From the NCBI GenBank assembly GCA_964565805.1, contig CAZMGH010000031.1:1-33389 (forward strand): a stretch of DNA of 33,389 bases, in the 5' to 3' direction. The position numbers were made by a program, and so were the translations under genes. The notes beneath the pieces are model-generated. The model saw only the letters and a list, made by a program, of their open reading frames with translations. It ran no database searches and was not told where the DNA came from. Numbering within the stretch: the stretch's first letter is position 1; every line of letters starts with the position of its first letter. Shown here piece by piece: positions 30,118 through 33,389 of the stretch. The DNA comes from Catenibacillus sp964565805 (GTDB lineage Bacteria > Bacillota > Clostridia > Lachnospirales > Lachnospiraceae).

Positions 30118-31023
30118 ATGTTAGATATTTGTTTGCTGGGGACCGGAGGTATGATGCCTCTCCCTTACCGGTGGCTGACGTCTTTAATGACCAGGTACAA
30201 TGGCAGCAGTCTTTTGATCGACTGTGGTGAGGGTACCCAGATTGCTATAAGAGAAAAAGGATGGAGCTTTAAGCCTATTGACATTATTTGCATCACCCAT
30301 TTTCACGGGGATCATATCAGCGGACTGCCGGGGATCCTTTTGGCTATGGGAAATTCTGAACGCACCCAGGATCTGACCATGATCGGTCCCAAGGGATTGG
30401 AACGGGTGGTAAATTCTCTTCGGGTGATTGCTCCGGAGCTGCCCTTTAAGATTAAGTTTATAGAGCTTGGACAGTCTCAGGAGCAGATCCGTCTGCACGG
30501 CTATGTCATTGACGCATTTAAAGTAAATCATAAGATTACCTGCTATGGATACAGTATTTCCATTCCCCGGGCAGGGATGTTTGATGTAGCTAAGGCTGAA
30601 AAAAATAATATTCCAAAAAGGCTGTGGAGTCGGCTGCAAAAGGGAGAAACACTGGAATATGAGGGCCGGACATTGACGCCGGATATGGTGCTGGGAGAGG
30701 ATCGTAAGGGATTGAAGGTGACTTACACCACGGATACCCGTCCGGTCCAGTCTATTATTGATAATGCCGCCGGATCGGATATATTTATTTGCGAAGGCAT
30801 GTACGGAGAAAAAGGGGACATTAATAATGCAGTGAAGTATAAGCACATGACCTTTGAGGAAGCTGGAACCCTGGCCAAAAAGGCCGGTGTGGGACAGCTT
30901 TGGTTGACGCATTACAGTCCTGCGTTAAATTATCCGGAAAATTATATTGAAGATGTGCGGAAAATCTTCCCCAATGCTGTAGCAGGGAAAGACAAAATGT
31001 CCGCAGAGCTGAAATTTTTATAG
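30118..31023 (+). CDS. rnz: ribonuclease Z (tRNA 3'-endonuclease)
   Basis: A 301-residue metallo-beta-lactamase-fold endonuclease that trims tRNA 3' trailers, needed where CCA is not encoded (as in the tRNAs of this window). The zinc motif is THFHGDHISGLPG, with the other ligands in FKVNHKITCYGY, YTTDTRP (Asp) and LTHYSPA (His). The PRAGMFD-type segment corresponds to the family's substrate-facing stretch. ATG 30118 with AGAGGG upstream is chosen over an ATG 51 bases earlier in the attenuator region. Genomic link to tsaB, rimI and tsaD gives a compact tRNA-maturation cluster. Confidence 0.95.
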   Translation: MLDICLLGTGGMMPLPYRWLTSLMTRYNGSSLLIDCGEGTQIAIREKGWSFKPIDIICITHFHGDHISGLPGILLAMGNSERTQDLTMIGPKGLERVVNSLRVIAPELPFKIKFIELGQSQEQIRLHGYVIDAFKVNHKITCYGYSISIPRAGMFDVAKAEKNNIPKRLWSRLQKGETLEYEGRTLTPDMVLGEDRKGLKVTYTTDTRPVQSIIDNAAGSDIFICEGMYGEKGDINNAVKYKHMTFEEAGTLAKKAGVGQLWLTHYSPALNYPENYIEDVRKIFPNAVAGKDKMSAELKFL

Positions 31024-31077
31024 GCCCCTGGGGGGATACCTATATGGCCTAAAAAAGATGGCCAAGAAGGAGGAAAT

Positions 31078-32103
31078 ATGGAGGATAGAGATGTTTTGAT
31101 CTTGGCGATTGAATCTTCCTGTGATGAGACGGCGGCTGCGGTTGTGAAAAATGGCCGGGAGGTTTTGTCTAATGTGATCTCATCCCAGATTGAGCTTCAC
31201 AAGATTTACGGCGGCGTTGTCCCGGAAATCGCATCCCGGAAGCATATTGAAAAGATGAATCAGGTCATTGAAGAGGCATTAACAACAGCCAATGTAACTT
31301 TAGATGATCTGGACGCTGTAGGAGTCACTTATGGTCCCGGGCTTGTAGGGGCTCTTTTAGTGGGTGTAGCTGAGGCCAAGGCCATAAGTTACGCGAAAGG
31401 CCTGCCTTTAATCGGAGTTCATCATATTGAAGGACATATTTCTGCTAATTATATAGAAAACAAAGATCTTAAGCCGCCGTTTTTATGTATGGTGGTTTCC
31501 GGAGGCCATACCCATCTGGTTATGGTGGAGGATTACGGAAAGTATAAGATCCTTGGGCGGACACGGGACGATGCGGCCGGAGAGGCTTTTGATAAGGTGG
31601 CAAGAGCCATTGGCCTTGGTTATCCGGGAGGCCCGAAGATTGATAAGCTCTCTAAAGAGGGAAATCCTAAGGCTATTGCATTTCCCAAAGCTCATGTGGA
31701 TGGAGCGCCTTTGGATTTCAGTTTCAGCGGATTAAAGTCCTCTGTGCTGAACTATATTAATTCCTGTAAAATGAAAGGGGAAGCTATCGTTCCGGCAGAT
31801 ATTGCCGCTTCCTTCCAGGAGGCAGTGGTTAGCGTGATCGTGGAAAAGACCATTATGGCAGCACGGGAGTATGGCATTGATAAAGTGTGTCTGGCCGGAG
31901 GGGTTGCTTCAAATTCCGCCCTGCGCAGCCGAATGAAAGAGCGCTGTGAGAAAGAGCGGTTAAAGTTTTATTATCCGTCTCCTATTTTATGTACGGATAA
32001 TGCAGCCATGATCGGCGCAGCCGCTTACTATGAATATCTTGCAGGAGCGCGGGCCGGATGGGATCTGAATGCTGTTCCCAATTTAAAGATCGGGCAGCGG
32101 TGA
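31078..32103 (+). CDS. tsaD: tRNA N6-adenosine threonylcarbamoyltransferase TsaD
   Basis: The 341-residue catalytic subunit (YgjD/Gcp/Kae1 family) that transfers the threonylcarbamoyl group from TC-AMP to A37. Features: LAIESSCDETAAAVV (9-23), the GGVVPEIASRKH motif, metal-binding HHIEGH, VVSGGHTHLV and LAGGVASNSALR. AAGGAGG lies 6 bases before the ATG. Together with tsaE and tsaB it provides most of the pathway; TsaC/Sua5 (TC-AMP synthase) is not in the window. Confidence 0.97.
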   Translation: MEDRDVLILAIESSCDETAAAVVKNGREVLSNVISSQIELHKIYGGVVPEIASRKHIEKMNQVIEEALTTANVTLDDLDAVGVTYGPGLVGALLVGVAEAKAISYAKGLPLIGVHHIEGHISANYIENKDLKPPFLCMVVSGGHTHLVMVEDYGKYKILGRTRDDAAGEAFDKVARAIGLGYPGGPKIDKLSKEGNPKAIAFPKAHVDGAPLDFSFSGLKSSVLNYINSCKMKGEAIVPADIAASFQEAVVSVIVEKTIMAAREYGIDKVCLAGGVASNSALRSRMKERCEKERLKFYYPSPILCTDNAAMIGAAAYYEYLAGARAGWDLNAVPNLKIGQR

Positions 32104-32117
32104 AGGGAGATTTTTGG

Positions 32118-32822
32118 ATGAAGGACGTAGCGTATCACATTGCGGCCATTGTTTTGGCCGGGGGCCGGGGAACGCGTATGAATACCAGCACGCCGAAACA
32201 GTACCTGGAGCTGAATGGCTATCCGGTACTGTATTATTCATTGAAGGCTTTTGAAAATTCCTGTGTGGACAGTGTGGTTCTTGTCTGCGGTAAGGGGGAA
32301 GAGACCTATTGCAGGGAGCAGATTGTGGAAAAGTATCATTTTAAAAAGGTAAAAGCTATTGCAGAAGGCGGCCGGGAACGGTATCATTCGGTATTTAATG
32401 GAATAAAAATGGTAAAAGACAGCGATTATGTTTTGATTCATGACGGGGCAAGACCATTTGTTACAGAGGAAATCATCCGGAATAACATTGAAGCGGTTAT
32501 CCGGGAGAAAGCCTGTGTGACAGGTGTACCTTCAAAGGATACAGTAAAGATCGCAAATGAAGATGGATCTGTTGCTCAGACGCCGGATCGGAGCCGGGTG
32601 TGGATCGTCCAGACGCCTCAGGCCTTTCAAACCTCCCTTATATACGAAGCTTACGAAAAAATACTGGCAGACCCTAAGATCCATGTAACGGATGACGCCA
32701 TGGCAGTGGAGACTGCTTTGAAGCAGCCGGTCTACTTTGTTATGGGAAGTTATCAGAATATTAAGATCACCACACCGGAGGATCTTCAGATCGGCGAGAT
32801 TTTCGCGCGTAACTGCTGCTGA
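32118..32822 (+). CDS. ispD: 2-C-methyl-D-erythritol 4-phosphate cytidylyltransferase
   Basis: A 234-residue enzyme that couples MEP to CTP to give CDP-ME, the third step of the non-mevalonate isoprenoid route. Signature LAGGRGTRM with GTRMNTSTPKQYLEL (nucleotide binding), HDGARPFV, VWIVQTPQAF and HVTDDAMAVE are all in place. ATG 32118 has AAGGGAG 9 bases upstream; it starts 15 bases after tsaD. No ispF follows. A related cytidylyltransferase for ribitol (TarI) shares many motifs, but no tar/tag genes are nearby, so IspD is preferred. Confidence 0.9.
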   Translation: MKDVAYHIAAIVLAGGRGTRMNTSTPKQYLELNGYPVLYYSLKAFENSCVDSVVLVCGKGEETYCREQIVEKYHFKKVKAIAEGGRERYHSVFNGIKMVKDSDYVLIHDGARPFVTEEIIRNNIEAVIREKACVTGVPSKDTVKIANEDGSVAQTPDRSRVWIVQTPQAFQTSLIYEAYEKILADPKIHVTDDAMAVETALKQPVYFVMGSYQNIKITTPEDLQIGEIFARNCC

Positions 32823-32940
32823 ATTTCCCTGTGGCGGAGGCGTAAAAAAGCATCGCCCAGGGATCTGAAGCTTCAAAATTCACCGGTTATTGAATAGTTA
32901 TAATTTTTGAAAAAATTTTGAAAAATAATAAAAACAGTTG

Positions 32941-32969
32941 TTGACAAATGTTGGATGGGATGCTATCAT
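32941..32969 (+). promoter_or_regulatory. upstream promoter of the tRNA-Ser pair
   Basis: TTGACA (32941-32946), 17 bases, TATCAT (32964-32969), preceded by A/T-tracts that could be an UP element. Confidence 0.6.
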
Positions 32970-33024
32970 ATCTATTGTTGCGAGTGCGGCACGATAAAAA
33001 AACGCAAAATCAGCAAAAAAGTGC

Positions 33025-33054
33025 TTGACAAGACTTGATACAGTGCGATATAAT
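33025..33054 (+). promoter_or_regulatory. proximal promoter of the tRNA-Ser pair
   Basis: TTGACA (33025-33030), 18 bases, TATAAT (33049-33054). The first tRNA begins 20 bases later. Confidence 0.8.
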
Positions 33055-33073
33055 ACTTGAGCGAAACGCATCC

Positions 33074-33159
33074 GGAGAGGTGTCCGAGCGGTTTAAGGAG
33101 CTGGTCTTGAAAACCAGTGACTCCGAAAGGGGCCGTGGGTTCGAATCCCACCCTCTCCG
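33074..33159 (+). tRNA. tRNA-Ser (anticodon TGA)
   Basis: Class II tRNA of 86 bases with a long variable arm. Acceptor GGAGAGG/CCTCTCC with discriminator G, anticodon arm CTGGT-CTTGAAA-ACCAG, variable arm CTCCGAAAGGGG, T-arm GTGGG-TTCGAAT-CCCAC. No encoded CCA. Confidence 0.97.
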
Positions 33160-33212
33160 CTCACAGATCGATGGTTTGTATATATAATATGTAAGAATCC
33201 GTCGGATTACTT

Positions 33213-33301
33213 GGAGAAGTACCCAAGAGGCCGAAGGGGCTCCCCTGGAAAGGGAGTAGGTCGTTAATAGCGGCGCGAGGGTTCAAATCCCTCCTTCTCC
33301 G
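33213..33301 (+). tRNA. tRNA-Ser (anticodon GGA)
   Basis: Class II tRNA of 89 bases. Acceptor GGAGAAG/CTTCTCC with discriminator G, anticodon arm CTCCC-CTGGAAA-GGGAG, long variable arm, T-loop TTCAAAT. No encoded CCA. It reads UCC/UCU codons and complements the preceding UGA-anticodon tRNA. Confidence 0.96.
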
Positions 33302-33389
33302 TTTGGTTGCTTACAAAAAAGTAATGTGACCAGTGAACATTGATAATTAAACAATAAAACAATCCCGAAAATTCCAAAAACTTTGTAAA

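Noticed and set aside
30184..30912. 242-codon minus-strand ORF inside rnz
   Set aside because: Lies wholly antisense to a clear ribonuclease Z gene, has no ribosome site and shows no family motif.
18551..31048. Shared GGGGATACCT(C/A)TATGG before the genes at 18602 and 31078
   Set aside because: A 15-of-16 match pair is expected by chance in 33 kb, and the flanks differ.
32825..32863. Terminator after ispD
   Set aside because: A bulged TCCCTG/CAGGGA stem exists but no T-run follows; not strong enough to call.

Overview
The window is a stretch of core chromosome from a low-to-mid GC Gram-positive anaerobe, most likely a Clostridia / Lachnospiraceae member. Signs of this are the hpf-secA-prfB gene order, a long-form HPF, strong AGGAGG-type ribosome binding sites, near-consensus sigma-A promoters, Na+-pump decarboxylase subunits, an FMN-riboswitch/RibU pair, and tRNA genes without an encoded CCA. 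Almost everything is on the + strand; the exceptions are pfkA and a small broken gene. A run of exactly 100 N (6460-6559) is a scaffold gap. I see no prophage, IS element or CRISPR array.

Layout. (1) 4-4557: pfkA (minus) diverges from rarA, which is followed by a histidine phosphatase and an overlapping NPP-type phosphodiesterase. (2) 4620-6203: a structured leader, oadB and a 54-codon oadG-like gene, then a SnoaL-like remnant and the gap. (3) 6665-9845: a cation diffusion facilitator, tRNA-Gln, an acyl-ACP thioesterase and a CvfB-type S1 protein. (4) 9940-11952: a secreted six-SH3b NlpC/P60 hydrolase whose promoter is flanked by WalR-like TGTAAC half-sites. (5) 12001-18431: terminator, a dispersed repeat, a cluster of six DnaA-box 9-mers next to an AT-rich block, hpf, an Asn/Tyr/Gly-rich membrane protein, secA (with a 17-codon upstream ORF ending at its start codon) and prfB, whose programmed frameshift site carries UAA instead of UGA. 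(6) 18602-23494: an orphan membrane protein, then an ACT-domain protein, homoserine dehydrogenase, an aPGM-like probable homoserine kinase and aspartokinase, together a threonine/aspartate-family cluster. (7) 23651-27192: a DUF4190-like protein with a 15-bp tandem repeat, an Lgt-like protein lacking several canonical active-site residues, and Tex. (8) 27201-28304: FMN riboswitch and ribU. (9) 28307-32822: tsaE-tsaB-rimI-rnz-tsaD-ispD, which supplies most of the t6A tRNA-modification machinery plus tRNA 3' processing and isoprenoid synthesis. (10) 32941-33301: two tandem promoters and two tRNA-Ser genes.

Taken together this is housekeeping DNA: translation and its quality control (hpf, prfB, tsaBDE, rimI, rnz, tRNAs), secretion and envelope (secA, NlpC/P60, Lgt-like), amino-acid and vitamin supply (hom, lysC, ribU), and DNA maintenance (rarA). 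The unusual content is mostly regulatory: the DnaA-box cluster upstream of hpf-secA, the UAA prfB switch, the secA leader ORF and the oadB leader. Functions are assigned from motifs read by eye; no database search was run.
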